NCBI RefSeq assembly: GCF_018882445.1
Contig: NZ_JACVOM010000004.1
Coordinates: 62,001 to 126,000, forward strand
Length of the DNA stretch: 64,000 bases
Reading direction: 5' to 3'
Origin: Polynucleobacter sp. 15G-AUS-farblos
GTDB lineage: Bacteria; Pseudomonadota; Gammaproteobacteria; Burkholderiales; Burkholderiaceae
Shown here piece by piece: positions 1 through 9,726 of the stretch (position 1 is the first letter of the stretch; each line of letters begins with the position of its first letter). The notes beneath the pieces were generated by a model. That model was not told where the DNA came from. It was given only the letters and a program-made list of their open reading frames with translations, and searched no databases. The translations under genes were made by a program, and so were the position numbers.

Positions 1-1080
1 AGCAGCACCTGGCTCAGAGTCCTAGAATCAATCTTTATTGGCCTGGCAACTGGCCTTGTATTACGCGAGCATCCTCGCCGTGCACAATTTTTATGGCTGG
101 GGATATTCGGCAGCTTTATTTATCTCCTCATTCATTACCTTGGGATGTATTTCCAGACTGGCCAGGCATTTATGCCGAACTATTATTTTTCCAGCCCCTT
201 TGGTAACAAAATTAATACCGTATTGATGGGTGGCCTATTTATTAGCGCCATTTGTGGATCTGCTGCCACTGCGCTCATTCACAATCGCCCAAGTTACCCA
301 TGGCCAATCTATTGTTATTGGCTCTTGGGTGTACTAACGATCCTATTTGCCTTTACCACCATCATTGATACACGCAATGGCGTAGGCGTAGGCATCATCT
401 TGATTGTAAGCTGGCTTCTCTTTGTGGGTGCTTCAAAACTCAAACAGCAGATGGAGCTCAGAAAATTAGATTGGAAAATCTGGCTAGTCCCTCTGATTCC
501 CACCGTCTTGATCATCATCTTTATTCAGCAACACTTAAGTATTAATCGTGGCTGGAATCACTTTGTGGATGACGTGACAGTTGCCATCAAAATTGATGAA
601 GTGCCGAATTGGCAAGATGTTCAAAAATATGGCTACCCCAATACTGCCTCTGGCGAACAGGTCTATCCCAACAACTATGAGCGTGCTGCTTGGGCTGCAG
701 CCGGCGTTCACTCAATTACACAAAACCCTCTAGGCTATGGACTACTTGAGCATTCATTAAGTAAAGTCATTCGCAAGTCCTATCCGGAAGCCACGATTCG
801 GTCTTCCCATAGCGCCTGGATTGATTTAGGTTTGGCATTCGGCATTCCAGGCCTCTTCCTGACTTTGGGAGCATTACTCTCTACAGTCGTCTTGGCCCTG
901 AGAAGCAATTCACCTAACCGTTTAGTCGTCATTTGGATTACGGCCGATTTACTACTAACTTTCACGATTGCAGAGGTCAGCAGTAAGCACACGATTGAAA
1001 TTCTATTTTTCTGTATCGCCCTGCTTAACACCATGTTGCTAGGTCAGAAAAACTTCCAGAGTAATACAGCGCTGAATTGA
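1..1080 (+). CDS. O-antigen ligase / Wzy-type polysaccharide polymerase family protein (5' partial)
   Basis: The frame is open from the first base of the window, so the N-terminus lies outside; 359 residues are visible. The protein is strongly hydrophobic with several membrane segments in the first 130 visible residues, a periplasmic-loop-like stretch, and a final membrane block. The loop carries YERAAW (about visible residue 226), NPLGYGL (about 242) and SHSAWIDLG (about 269), which I associate with the Wzy_C/WaaL O-antigen ligase family. Such inner-membrane proteins join or polymerise lipid-linked glycans on the periplasmic face. It converges on the sugar transferase gene with 17 bases between the stops. 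Ligase and polymerase cannot be told apart from sequence alone. Confidence 0.8.
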   Translation, partial: SSTWLRVLESIFIGLATGLVLREHPRRAQFLWLGIFGSFIYLLIHYLGMYFQTGQAFMPNYYFSSPFGNKINTVLMGGLFISAICGSAATALIHNRPSYPWPIYCYWLLGVLTILFAFTTIIDTRNGVGVGIILIVSWLLFVGASKLKQQMELRKLDWKIWLVPLIPTVLIIIFIQQHLSINRGWNHFVDDVTVAIKIDEVPNWQDVQKYGYPNTASGEQVYPNNYERAAWAAAGVHSITQNPLGYGLLEHSLSKVIRKSYPEATIRSSHSAWIDLGLAFGIPGLFLTLGALLSTVVLALRSNSPNRLVVIWITADLLLTFTIAEVSSKHTIEILFFCIALLNTMLLGQKNFQSNTALN

Positions 1081-1097
1081 AGTTTCTGAGTTAATGC

Positions 1098-2429
1098 TTA
1101 GTACGCGTTTTTATTTACAAAGCCGCGGAAGATCGTAAAGAAAATAATTTTTAGGTCCAGCCATAAGGACCAATTCTCGATGTAATACAAATCATGCTCA
1201 ATACGGGCGTTGAGATCAGTATCGCCACGCCAACCGTGAATCTGCGCCCAGCCTGTAATACCCGCTTTGACTAAATGCTTCTTCATATAGTCTGGAATTT
1301 CTTTTTTAAACTGCTCCACAAAAACAGGGCGCTCTGGTCTAGGACCAACGATAGACATCTTGCCCTGCAAGACATTAAAAAACTGTGGTAACTCATCTAG
1401 ACTGGTGGAGCGTAACCATTTAGAAAATGGCGTGACTGATTTGTTTGCCGAACCGCCCCAAACTACCTTACCCTCTTCCAGATCGACTGGCATGGTTCGG
1501 AACTTGTAGATCTCAAAGACTTCACCATTCCAGCCCACGCGCTCCTGGCGATAAAACACGGGCCCCGGCGAGCTGAGTTTCACGCCAATCGCCAGTATCA
1601 GCATCAGCGGGCTAATGAAAATCAAAATCAAAATGGATAAACAGAAATCTTCCATAGATTTGAGGAATAAATTCATGCCCGTCATGGGGGTGCCGTAAAG
1701 ATCAATCATCTGCATACCCAAGACTTCGCTCACTCCGTGATTAATCAATCGGAATGAAAACCAGTCTGGCACAAAGCGAATCGTTGCGGTACTCATCTGC
1801 AAATGCTCCATCACCATGCGCATTTGTGAGCCATCGCCCATAGGCAGGGCTAGCCAAATTTCATTCAAGGGTTGTTTTGCAAGCTCATCTAGCTTGCTTG
1901 CATCTAAGTCTCTTAACTGCAATTGCACTCGGTACCCAGACCATGGTGACTCACTGATGCGGCGAGCAATTTCATCAGCAGTTCCGCCTGAGCCGACGAT
2001 CGCGATATGTCTTAAGTTCACCCCTTTGCTGCGGTAACGTCTAATTAGTACATAACCAAATAATCTACTACCGCATAAAACAAAGAGGCTCATCGTTGCC
2101 CATGAAACCAACCAAAGACGTGAATACATCTCGGTTGATTTACTAAATACTAACCAGATCAAAATCAAAATCCAGGTTTTTAAAACGCCACTGGCTACCT
2201 GACCAAAGAGCGCCATTAAGTTGCCGCCACGCCATGAACGATAGGCGCGATTGGTGAGGAAGAGATACGCCAAACTTGCTAACAACATTAATGAGGCATA
2301 ACGCTGTAAATCTAAGTCTGGGTCTTTAAAGTATTGAATAGCGAAAAAGGTGCAGAATCCCACCAAATTAATGGTGACGAAATCGAAAATACGAATCAGG
2401 TAAGAATTAATAATTAAGGATGCAGCCAT
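1098..2429 (-). CDS. Undecaprenyl-phosphate sugar phosphotransferase (WcaJ/WbaP-type initiating glycosyltransferase)
   Basis: This 443-residue protein should start polysaccharide repeat-unit assembly by moving a sugar-1-phosphate from a nucleotide sugar to undecaprenyl phosphate at the inner membrane. About four membrane segments lie in residues 10-128, followed by a Rossmann-like region with VGSGG at 145-149. A further membrane helix near 262-283 leads into the bacterial sugar transferase domain. That domain shows KFRTM (309-313), SLDELPQFFNVLQG (343-356) and VGPRPE (361-366), the usual catalytic signatures. Length and order match the full-length polyprenyl glycosylphosphotransferase family. 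It lies 17 bases downstream of the GT9 gene on the same strand. The sugar transferred cannot be read from the sequence. Confidence 0.9.
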   Translation of the reverse strand: MAASLIINSYLIRIFDFVTINLVGFCTFFAIQYFKDPDLDLQRYASLMLLASLAYLFLTNRAYRSWRGGNLMALFGQVASGVLKTWILILIWLVFSKSTEMYSRLWLVSWATMSLFVLCGSRLFGYVLIRRYRSKGVNLRHIAIVGSGGTADEIARRISESPWSGYRVQLQLRDLDASKLDELAKQPLNEIWLALPMGDGSQMRMVMEHLQMSTATIRFVPDWFSFRLINHGVSEVLGMQMIDLYGTPMTGMNLFLKSMEDFCLSILILIFISPLMLILAIGVKLSSPGPVFYRQERVGWNGEVFEIYKFRTMPVDLEEGKVVWGGSANKSVTPFSKWLRSTSLDELPQFFNVLQGKMSIVGPRPERPVFVEQFKKEIPDYMKKHLVKAGITGWAQIHGWRGDTDLNARIEHDLYYIENWSLWLDLKIIFFTIFRGFVNKNAY

Positions 2430-2446
2430 CGTCGTATTTTGCAGTA

Positions 2447-3607
2447 CTACTCAATATTTATGGAAAATTTACGCAGGGCATCCACAACTGCCTCTACCGA
2501 AATTTGATCCATGAGGTAAGTTGGATTCTCTGGATACTCAAAACCTAAGTTGAGATAGGCGCCGCCTTCATTGAAACCCGGACCAAGAATCAGAGTATTT
2601 TGCTCATTTCTAGCGCCTGGATAAATTGGACCCCAACGATCTGGGTTGGTAGGACCATGCAAAGCAACCAAAGGTTTGCCCAATAAAGCTGCCAAATGCA
2701 TCGTGCCTGTGTTCACGGCAACCACCGCTGCCGCTCCATTGACATAGGCGGCCGTAGTCAAGAGATTAGTCTGTCCTACCAAATTCAGAAGAGAAACTGG
2801 AGTGAGATCTCCGGATGCGCGCTCTATCTTCAGGCACAAATCAGCAGCACGATCAACATCGCCCGGGCCTCCACTGATCACTACCCCATAGCCTGAACGA
2901 AGGACTTGAGATGCCAGACTCACCCAAGAGGCAATGGGCCACTCACGCAATTCAAAATGATTGCCGCTGGCCCAGGGATGCAAAACTAAGTATGGCTGCT
3001 TAATATTTAGGCACTCTATGCCCGCTAAGGTCGATAAATCCAGCGGAGGCATAGCCTTTGCTTGAACCCCTAATGGGGACAATAAAGACCGAAAATTGTC
3101 TAATTCATGGGCTTTTGAGCTATGTTTTACGCAAATATCGTAGGAATAATGCCGATTCTGACCTGCCGTCTCAAACCCAATCGTCCAGCGCGCCCCACTC
3201 AATGCAGCCACTAAAGCCCCAATTCGTGGCCATTGGGAGGAATCAATCAGGATATCGACCGGATGGGAGCTCACCACCCCAATTGCTGCCCATGGATTGG
3301 TAATCGGAACCAATACCAGGTCGTCATAGCCGGTAATCAGATCAAATGTCGCAACGTTCGCTGGAGTGGCAAAAACCGTGATTTTCAACCCTGGAAAGGC
3401 ATTTCTGAGGTCGGCAATGAGGGATGAGGCCAGCAAAGCATCGCCAATAGCAGCAAAAACACAGATACCGATGCTATTAAATTGAGCGGGTTTGGGTCTT
3501 TTTTTACGAAAAAGGGATAAACCTAGGAGAGCAGGCACGCCAATCCAGCGATCTAGCTTTCGCAAGAATCCTCTACCGCGCTCTGCTTTTACTGGCATTC
3601 CCACCAA
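2447..3607 (-). CDS. Glycosyltransferase family 9 (heptosyltransferase-like) protein
   Basis: A 386-residue protein of the ADP-heptose:LPS heptosyltransferase (GT9) type, with two Rossmann-like halves. The N-terminal half has IGDALLASSLIADLRNAFPG, typical of the acceptor domain. The C-terminal half has VNTGTMHLAALLGKPLVALHGPTNPDRWGP, matching the GT9 pattern of a conserved NT/DSG-x-HLA followed by LFGPTxP-W-P. It probably adds a sugar to the LPS core or a related glycan in the cytoplasm. The start is unsettled: AAGGG lies 6 bases before TTG at 3607 and 9 bases before GTG at 3604, but 15 before the ATG at 3598, so a non-ATG start is favoured. It heads a two-gene minus-strand unit with the initiating transferase. 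Confidence 0.85.
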   Translation of the reverse strand: MVGMPVKAERGRGFLRKLDRWIGVPALLGLSLFRKKRPKPAQFNSIGICVFAAIGDALLASSLIADLRNAFPGLKITVFATPANVATFDLITGYDDLVLVPITNPWAAIGVVSSHPVDILIDSSQWPRIGALVAALSGARWTIGFETAGQNRHYSYDICVKHSSKAHELDNFRSLLSPLGVQAKAMPPLDLSTLAGIECLNIKQPYLVLHPWASGNHFELREWPIASWVSLASQVLRSGYGVVISGGPGDVDRAADLCLKIERASGDLTPVSLLNLVGQTNLLTTAAYVNGAAAVVAVNTGTMHLAALLGKPLVALHGPTNPDRWGPIYPGARNEQNTLILGPGFNEGGAYLNLGFEYPENPTYLMDQISVEAVVDALRKFSINIE

Positions 3608-3647
3608 TATCTACCCTTAATCTCTGAAGAAATTGCTTCCTTAAATC

Positions 3648-3665
3648 TTTAAAAAGCTTTTTAAA
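3648..3665. repeat. 18-bp perfect AT-rich palindrome in the GT9/gmd divergent spacer
   Basis: TTTAAAAAGCTTTTTAAA is a perfect palindrome within the 206-base spacer between the GT9 gene (minus) and gmd (plus). Both flanking genes are transcribed away from it, so it is unlikely to be a terminator. It could be an operator or simply AT-rich sequence. I found no convincing -35/-10 pair in this spacer. Confidence 0.4.
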
Positions 3666-3813
3666 TCCGTTTATCGCTCTGTTTTTGAATACATCTCATT
3701 GTATTTGCTTGGCTTTCTGCCTTCCCACAAGCGAAAGTTGGCATTTAAAACAATTTACAATAGCGCATTTACTGCGTATTTAACTATTTAATCTAATAAT
3801 TAAGAAAACCCCC

Positions 3814-4905
3814 ATGTCAAAATCAAAAGTTGCCCTGATTACAGGTATTACTGGCCAAGATGGTGCTTATTTAGCCGAGTTATTACTCAAAAAGGGTTAT
3901 GAAGTACACGGGATCAAACGCCGTACCTCACTTTTTAATACTGATCGTATCGATCACCTCTACCATGACCCGCATATTGAGGGTAATAAACTCACCCTGC
4001 ATCATGGTGACTTAACTGATTCTTCATGCCTCATTCGCATCATTCAGCAAACTCAGCCTGATGAGATTTACAACTTAGCAGCGCAATCTCACGTAGCGGT
4101 TTCTTTTGAAGAACCTGAGTACACAGCAAACTCAGATGCATTAGGCGCACTACGTATTTTGGAAGCGATCCGCATCCTCAAGTTAGAAAAGAAAACCCGT
4201 TTTTATCAAGCATCGACTTCTGAGCTCTATGGCTTGGTACAAGAAATTCCACAAAAAGAAACCACACCGTTTTATCCACGTAGCCCATATGCCGTAGCCA
4301 AGCTCTACGCCTACTGGATCACTGTGAACTATCGTGAAGCGTACGGTATGTATGCGTGTAACGGCATCTTGTTTAATCACGAGAGCCCAATCCGCGGCGA
4401 GACTTTTGTTACACGCAAAATTACCCGCGCGCTTGCACGTATCAAACTGGGTTTGCAAGAGTGCTTATACCTGGGTAACTTAGATGCTCTGCGCGACTGG
4501 GGTCATGCCCGTGACTACGTTGAGATGCAGTGGCTCATGCTCCAACAAGAACAAGCAGAAGATTTTGTGATTGCAACTGGCGTTCAGTACAGCGTGCGTC
4601 AATTTATTGATTACGCCGCCGAAGAACTCGGTATGAAGATTACTTGGAAGGGCCAAGGCGTTGATGAGAAGGGTTATGACGCTAGCGGTAAGTGCATTGT
4701 CGCTGTTGACCCACGTTACTTCCGCCCAACCGAAGTAGAAACACTTTTGGGTGATGCTACTAAAGCCAAAGAAAAACTGGGCTGGGTTCCTGCAACCTCA
4801 TTCCAAGATCTCGTTAAAGAGATGGTGCGCGAAGACTTAAAAGGTGCGGAGCGTGATGAATTAGTCAAGAAACACGGCTACACCACTTTAAGTCGCAATG
4901 AATAA
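3814..4905 (+). CDS. gmd: GDP-mannose 4,6-dehydratase
   Basis: Converts GDP-D-mannose to GDP-4-keto-6-deoxymannose, the first step to GDP-L-fucose and related 6-deoxyhexoses, in the cytoplasm. It is 363 residues, a normal length. The NADP-binding GITGQDG lies at 11-17, the catalytic Ser/Thr region ASTSELYG near 133-140, and the short-chain-dehydrogenase YAVAK (Tyr159, Lys163) follows. The segment [15 protein letters not shown] is nearly the family signature; from memory the usual form is SPRRGE, so an Ile replaces an Arg. The last 8 bases overlap fcl, indicating translational coupling. With fcl and manC it forms a GDP-sugar supply unit for the glycosyltransferases nearby. Confidence 0.96.
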   Translation: MSKSKVALITGITGQDGAYLAELLLKKGYEVHGIKRRTSLFNTDRIDHLYHDPHIEGNKLTLHHGDLTDSSCLIRIIQQTQPDEIYNLAAQSHVAVSFEEPEYTANSDALGALRILEAIRILKLEKKTRFYQASTSELYGLVQEIPQKETTPFYPRSPYAVAKLYAYWITVNYREAYGMYACNGILFNHESPIRGETFVTRKITRALARIKLGLQECLYLGNLDALRDWGHARDYVEMQWLMLQQEQAEDFVIATGVQYSVRQFIDYAAEELGMKITWKGQGVDEKGYDASGKCIVAVDPRYFRPTEVETLLGDATKAKEKLGWVPATSFQDLVKEMVREDLKGAERDELVKKHGYTTLSRNE

Positions 4906-5839
4906 AACCGCCAAGATTTATGTAGCAGGTCATCGTGGGATGGTGGGTAGCGGGATCACTCGCCTACTCAAATCCCGCGGCTATGACAATGTCATTACCA
5001 GAACCCATGCAGAGCTTGATCTACTCAATCAAGCAGCGGTGCACGCATTTTTAAATACCGAAAAGCCTGACTATATTTTTATCGCTGCAGCAAAAGTAGG
5101 CGGTATCCAAGCGAATAATATTTACCGCGCTGACTTTATTTATCAAAACCTCATGATTGAGTGCAACCTCACTCATGGCGCGTATCAAGCTGGTATTAAC
5201 AACTTAATGTCTTTGGGTTCAAGCTGTATTTATCCAAGAGACTGTCCACAGCCAATCAAAGAAGAGTACTTACTCACTGGCCCATTGGAACAAACCAATG
5301 AGCCTTATGCTTTGGCCAAAATTGCGGGAATTAAGCTGTGCGAGAACTACAACCGCCAGTACGGCACGAAGTATGTGAGCGTCATGCCAACCAACTTGTA
5401 TGGTCCTGGCGATAACTATGATTTAAATAACTCCCATGTATTGCCTGCGCTGATCCGCAAGGCCCATGAAGCCAAATTGCGTAAAGACCCCCATTTGATG
5501 GTTTGGGGATCAGGTAAGCCCCGCCGTGAGTTCTTGCACGTGGATGATATGGCCAGAGCTTGTGTCCAACTCATGGAACAAGACTATGACGGCTCTTTTG
5601 TGAATATTGGTTGCGGCAATGACATCACAATCCGTGAATTGGTTGAAGAAGTGGTCGCAGTCGTTGGTTTTGAGGGGGAATTGCAGTTTGATACCTCAAA
5701 ACCAGACGGAACCCCACAAAAGTTACTTGATGTGAGCAAAGTCAATGCCCTAGGCTGGAAGGCTGAAATTGCCCTGCGCCCTGGCATCCAGGACGCCTAT
5801 AAGTGGTTCTTGGAGCATGTAGCGCCCACTTTGAAGTAA
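4898..5839 (+). CDS. fcl: GDP-L-fucose synthase (GDP-4-keto-6-deoxymannose epimerase/reductase)
   Basis: Takes the Gmd product to GDP-L-fucose by 3,5-epimerisation and NADPH-dependent reduction. The 313-residue protein starts with the nucleotide-binding GHRGMVGS and has [20 protein letters not shown], a hallmark of this enzyme, plus the catalytic YALAK (Tyr137, Lys141). [12 protein letters not shown] and HVDDMA are also family-typical. Its ATG lies inside the end of gmd (8-base overlap), so the two are almost certainly co-translated. It implies fucose, or a sugar derived from it, in the cell-surface glycan. No fucosyltransferase can be named with confidence in the window. Confidence 0.95.
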   Translation: MNKTAKIYVAGHRGMVGSGITRLLKSRGYDNVITRTHAELDLLNQAAVHAFLNTEKPDYIFIAAAKVGGIQANNIYRADFIYQNLMIECNLTHGAYQAGINNLMSLGSSCIYPRDCPQPIKEEYLLTGPLEQTNEPYALAKIAGIKLCENYNRQYGTKYVSVMPTNLYGPGDNYDLNNSHVLPALIRKAHEAKLRKDPHLMVWGSGKPRREFLHVDDMARACVQLMEQDYDGSFVNIGCGNDITIRELVEEVVAVVGFEGELQFDTSKPDGTPQKLLDVSKVNALGWKAEIALRPGIQDAYKWFLEHVAPTLK

Positions 5840-5857
5840 TCAGCAGGCAAGCAATAC

Positions 5858-5875
5858 CGCAAGGGGTCCCTTGCG
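5858..5875 (+). terminator. Stem-loop after fcl, possible weak terminator
   Basis: CGCAAGG (5858-5864) and CCTTGCG (5869-5875) form a 7-bp GC-rich stem with loop GGTC. It is followed by a pyrimidine-rich but interrupted T tract (TTCCTTTCTGCCCCTTTT). It sits between fcl and manC, so it may only reduce read-through into manC. Confidence 0.4.
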
Positions 5876-5912
5876 TTCCTTTCTGCCCCTTTTCTTTAGG
5901 TAAAATTTGCCC

Positions 5913-7346
5913 ATGAAACTGAACTTTTCGATGGTAATCATTTGTGGGGGAGCAGGCTCCCGTTTGTGGCCCGTGTCTCGTGAAAACCGTCCAAAGGTTT
6001 TTATGCCGGTTGCCAGCCAACAATCGCTCCTGAGCGAAACCGCGAATCGCATTGAATCATCCAATCCTTGGCTTTGCGTCGTTACCTCGGAAAGTCTTGG
6101 CTTCCAAGTTCAAGCGGATTTAAAAGGTTCATCACAAGAAGCCAAACTCACGATTATTGAACCCCTGCGTCGCAATACTGCGCCTGCTGTTCTCTTTGCA
6201 GCATTGGCCGCTAAAAATGCAGGGCGTGGCGATATTCCCATGCTGGTTCTTCCTGCTGACCATGTCATTCATGACAAGGTGGGATTTGAGATGGCCGTTG
6301 CTAAAGCTGTGGACTTTGCAAAGGAAGGTAATTTGGTTACCTTTGGTATTCCGCCAACGCATGCAGAAACAGGTTACGGTTATTTGAAGTTAGGCAACCC
6401 AGCGCGCACTCCAAGCAATGCCGAGGGACGTGTAGTTGAACAGTTTGTTGAAAAGCCAGCCATGGCTTTAGCAGAGCAATATGTTGCTGCCGGTAATTTC
6501 CACTGGAACTCTGGGATGTTCTGCTTTACGCCGAATACTTTGCTCAAAGTTGCGAATGACATTGCACCAAACTTGGCTAAACAAGTTGAGACTTGTTGGG
6601 CGGCTAGCAAGCCTGCGGATAACGTCGAGTCATTTACATTAGATAAAACTACCATGGCAGCGATCGAAGATATCTCTCTCGATTACGCCATAATGGAAAA
6701 GGCGCCGAATGTCGTTTCCGTTAATGCCAGCTTTGACTGGGATGATGTGGGCTCATGGGATGCCATGGCAAAACACTTTCCAGAAGATGAACATGGCAAT
6801 GCTGCAGAAGGAAAGGCTATTTTTGTTGACTCCAAAAATAACTTTGTCTTTGGGCGTGAACGCTTAATTGCTGCAGTCGGCTTAGATAATCTGATCATTG
6901 TGGATACGCCTGATGCTTTACTGGTCAGCGCTAAAGGCAACTCTCAATCCGTTAAGAAAGTAGTCGATGCGCTCAATAAAGATAAAGATGAGCGCGCCAC
7001 TTATCACAGTACTGTGCATCGTCCATGGGGCACTTACACCGTGATTGAAGAAGGCCCTGATTACAAAATCAAACGGATTGTGGTTAACCCAGGCGGCAAA
7101 TTGTCATTACAAATGCACCATCACCGCAATGAACACTGGGTAGTTATCACAGGTAAGGCTGAAATCGTCAATGGCGATAAGGTGCTCCATCTCAATGCCA
7201 ATGAGTCCACTTACATTCCGAAAGAGACTCAGCATAGACTCACGAATTTAGGTGACATACCACTCGTGATTATCGAAGCTCAGGTAGGCGACTACTTAGG
7301 TGAAGATGATATTGTGCGTTTCGAAGACCAATACGGCAGAGCTTAA
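5913..7346 (+). CDS. manC: Mannose-1-phosphate guanylyltransferase / mannose-6-phosphate isomerase (bifunctional, type II)
   Basis: Supplies GDP-mannose for gmd: the N-terminal domain joins mannose-1-P and GTP, and the C-terminal cupin isomerises fructose-6-P to mannose-6-P. The N-terminus shows the nucleotidyltransferase signature GGAGSRLWPVSRENRPKVF, followed later by FVEKP and SFDWDDVGSWD. The C-terminal 110 residues are a type II phosphomannose isomerase cupin with a His-rich metal site, HHHRNEHWVV. About 477 residues is the expected full length. I take the ATG at 5913; a TTG two codons upstream (5907) is better spaced from the weak AGG at 5898-5900 and cannot be excluded. No phosphomannomutase gene is in the window. 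Confidence 0.94.
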   Translation: MKLNFSMVIICGGAGSRLWPVSRENRPKVFMPVASQQSLLSETANRIESSNPWLCVVTSESLGFQVQADLKGSSQEAKLTIIEPLRRNTAPAVLFAALAAKNAGRGDIPMLVLPADHVIHDKVGFEMAVAKAVDFAKEGNLVTFGIPPTHAETGYGYLKLGNPARTPSNAEGRVVEQFVEKPAMALAEQYVAAGNFHWNSGMFCFTPNTLLKVANDIAPNLAKQVETCWAASKPADNVESFTLDKTTMAAIEDISLDYAIMEKAPNVVSVNASFDWDDVGSWDAMAKHFPEDEHGNAAEGKAIFVDSKNNFVFGRERLIAAVGLDNLIIVDTPDALLVSAKGNSQSVKKVVDALNKDKDERATYHSTVHRPWGTYTVIEEGPDYKIKRIVVNPGGKLSLQMHHHRNEHWVVITGKAEIVNGDKVLHLNANESTYIPKETQHRLTNLGDIPLVIIEAQVGDYLGEDDIVRFEDQYGRA

Positions 7347-7353
7347 ACCAGAT

Positions 7354-8712
7354 TTAGCTCGCCGTAGTCTCCAGAATTTTCTTGACCGCTTGATTGACTC
7401 CAATCGGAGCTCCGCTCACCTGATTGAGATTTTTCTGCTGCCAATCTAACCAGATTTTCTCCAGCGTCATTGCAAGACTGGATTCATCTCCACTAATACT
7501 TAAATAGGCATTACGCTCCAAGAGCATTTGATCTAGCTGGGGATTGCGGTGGGTAATAGCCCAGATCGGACGTTGTGCCCAAAGATAGTCATAGAACTTC
7601 GATGGAATGTACTCGGCGCACTCTTCGCCTGTGCCATGAAGCAGAATCAGGACATCTGCTTGTTGCATTTTTTCTACGACGCGCTCACGCCCCGATAAAC
7701 CCGTTACAGGATCCTTTTCAAGACGACCATGCGTAAGCAATACATCACTAAATCCATACTCCTCAATTGCTTGAGTTGAATAACTGTCTAATGGAGCTCC
7801 ATAAGCATGGACGCGAATGGCTGATTTTGCCTCTGGATATTTTTGGAGCAGTACAGTGAGTGCTTTCAATATGACAGATAGGCTGCGATCTTTTGCTAAA
7901 GAACCAAAATGGCACAGATTTAAATGTTCTGCATAAGCATGGCCCGCATGAATATTCTCCACACCCGGAGGTTCTGCACCAGGCATCACCACAAAGCCTT
8001 TAGCGTTTCCAGATGTATTGAGATTGGTGTTGCGGACCTTGGCGTAATGCAAGGCGCCATCAGTAAACCACCAAACAAAATCAGAATATTTACAAAGTTG
8101 GCTTTCTAGGAAATGGCGGAAACGTGCATCTCTATTTTTGGGTTTATCAGCCCCATCGTCACCCGGGCTCTGACGAATCACTAATGGATCGTGTACTTCG
8201 GAGATGAGTTTGATGCCTGTTGATTTCTTAAGCCATACGCCAGCCAAGTGCGCGGACCACGCGCTACCCACTGAAAATACGACGTCAACCTTACCTTCTT
8301 TAATTAGGCGACGGCCATGAATAAAGGCTGGTATAGCCCATGACCATTGGCTTGAGTATCCCAAGACCAACTTCTCAATGGCAATGAATGGGGCCAGCAG
8401 CAAAGACACGGTACGAGTCGTGATCTTATAAAAAAGACCTCGGCCATATTGATTGGCAATCCAATGACGAAAGTCAAAGCGGAATCCGGAAGGACCCCAA
8501 GCCAGAAATTGATAGTGTGGAAAGCGTTGATCTTTGATACCTGTGATTGCACTAAATACAATCGGCTCAACACCTGCTTCAAGCAAGTAGGGGATCTTAT
8601 CCGTGATAGTGAGGCTAGCAGCTCGCCCATCCATATTAAAAGCGTGCGTCAAAATCAACCAACGCTTTTGCTCAGTTACCTTGGGTATAGACACAGACTC
8701 TATTGCGCTCAA
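7354..8712 (-). CDS. Glycosyltransferase, GT4-like
   Basis: A 452-residue cytoplasmic protein with two Rossmann-like halves. The N-terminus has LILTHAFNMDGRAAS, a donor/acceptor domain start. A middle segment GSAWSAHLAGVWLKKSTGIK resembles the 'access to sugar-acceptor' region of GT-B enzymes. The C-terminal half has ILLHGTGEECAEYIPSKFYDYLWAQRPIW, matching the GT4 pattern where a conserved Glu and 'P-x-K-x-Y-EY-L-A' bind the nucleotide sugar. Substrates cannot be assigned. It lies 9 bases after pyrB on the same strand and converges on manC with 7 bases between the stops. It could therefore be read from the pyr promoter while working in surface-glycan synthesis. Confidence 0.75.
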   Translation of the reverse strand: MSAIESVSIPKVTEQKRWLILTHAFNMDGRAASLTITDKIPYLLEAGVEPIVFSAITGIKDQRFPHYQFLAWGPSGFRFDFRHWIANQYGRGLFYKITTRTVSLLLAPFIAIEKLVLGYSSQWSWAIPAFIHGRRLIKEGKVDVVFSVGSAWSAHLAGVWLKKSTGIKLISEVHDPLVIRQSPGDDGADKPKNRDARFRHFLESQLCKYSDFVWWFTDGALHYAKVRNTNLNTSGNAKGFVVMPGAEPPGVENIHAGHAYAEHLNLCHFGSLAKDRSLSVILKALTVLLQKYPEAKSAIRVHAYGAPLDSYSTQAIEEYGFSDVLLTHGRLEKDPVTGLSGRERVVEKMQQADVLILLHGTGEECAEYIPSKFYDYLWAQRPIWAITHRNPQLDQMLLERNAYLSISGDESSLAMTLEKIWLDWQQKNLNQVSGAPIGVNQAVKKILETTAS

Positions 8713-8721
8713 TGGATCTAA

Positions 8722-9726
8722 TTAGTTACCAGCAACAATCGACATGACTGCCATGCGCACAGCAATTCCGAAAGTAACTTGATTGAGAATGACAGATTGA
8801 GGACCGTCTGCTACTGCTGAATCAATTTCTACACCACGATTCATGGGACCTGGATGCATCACGATAGCATCCGATTTTGCAAGAGCTAGACGAGCTGGCG
8901 TAAGGCCATACTGCTTAAAGAAAGCGTCGCCCTCAGGAACATGGCCAGCCTCCATGCGTTCTTTTTGAATTCGCAAGGTCATCACCACATCAGCATCCTT
9001 CAGGCCCTCTTCCATGCTGTGATACACCTTCACTCCCAACATATCCAAATCATTAGGTAGCAAACTCTCTGGGCCAATCGCTCTAATCTCTTCACATCCC
9101 AAAGTGGTCAGCGCATGAATATTGGATTTAGCGACTCGGCTATGCACAATGTCGCCCACAATCGCCACCTTCAGGCCTTTGAACTGTTGCTTGAAGTGAC
9201 GCATGGTGTACATATCCAACAAACCTTGGGTTGGATGTTGATGACTGCCATCACCGGCATTCACCACGTGCACATGCGCTGGCACATGATTGGCAATCTC
9301 GATCGGCGCTTTAGAAACATTGTGGCGCACTACAAAAATGTCTGCCTGCATCGCCACTAAGTTATCAATGGTGTCGAGCAGACTCTCGCCCTTAGCGGTA
9401 GAGGAAGTTGAAATATCCAGATTGATAACGTCTGCAGACAAACGTTTTGCAGCGATCTCAAAAGTCGTTCTAGTACGAGTGGAGTTTTCAAAGAAAAGAT
9501 TGAACACACTCTTACCGCGCAAGAGAGGAACTTTCCTTACTTCTCTCGAAGGATCTGTCACGCTGACAAACTGCTGAGCTGTATCCAGAATATGCAGGAT
9601 TTGATCTTTAGACAAACCCTCTAGGGTCAGAAGGTGGGTTAACTCTCCAGCAGCGTTAAATTGATTCACCAAGGGGTTGGCGGTGTTATGTGCTGACTTA
9701 TTGGCTGCCTTATTTGCTGCATTCAT
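8722..9726 (-). CDS. pyrB: Aspartate carbamoyltransferase catalytic subunit
   Basis: Catalyses carbamoyl phosphate plus aspartate to carbamoyl aspartate, the committed step of pyrimidine synthesis. The 334-residue chain has the carbamoyl-phosphate loop [13 protein letters not shown] (Ser82-Thr-Arg-Thr-Arg86), the later [14 protein letters not shown] motif and a C-terminal HPGPMNRG loop. The first 25 residues are rich in Asn and Ala and extend beyond the usual start. The ATG overlaps the pyrR stop by 4 bases. The PyrR-PyrB pairing is common in betaproteobacteria. A pyrC or pyrC-like gene often follows, but here a glycosyltransferase gene does. Confidence 0.97.
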   Translation of the reverse strand: MNAANKAANKSAHNTANPLVNQFNAAGELTHLLTLEGLSKDQILHILDTAQQFVSVTDPSREVRKVPLLRGKSVFNLFFENSTRTRTTFEIAAKRLSADVINLDISTSSTAKGESLLDTIDNLVAMQADIFVVRHNVSKAPIEIANHVPAHVHVVNAGDGSHQHPTQGLLDMYTMRHFKQQFKGLKVAIVGDIVHSRVAKSNIHALTTLGCEEIRAIGPESLLPNDLDMLGVKVYHSMEEGLKDADVVMTLRIQKERMEAGHVPEGDAFFKQYGLTPARLALAKSDAIVMHPGPMNRGVEIDSAVADGPQSVILNQVTFGIAVRMAVMSIVAGN

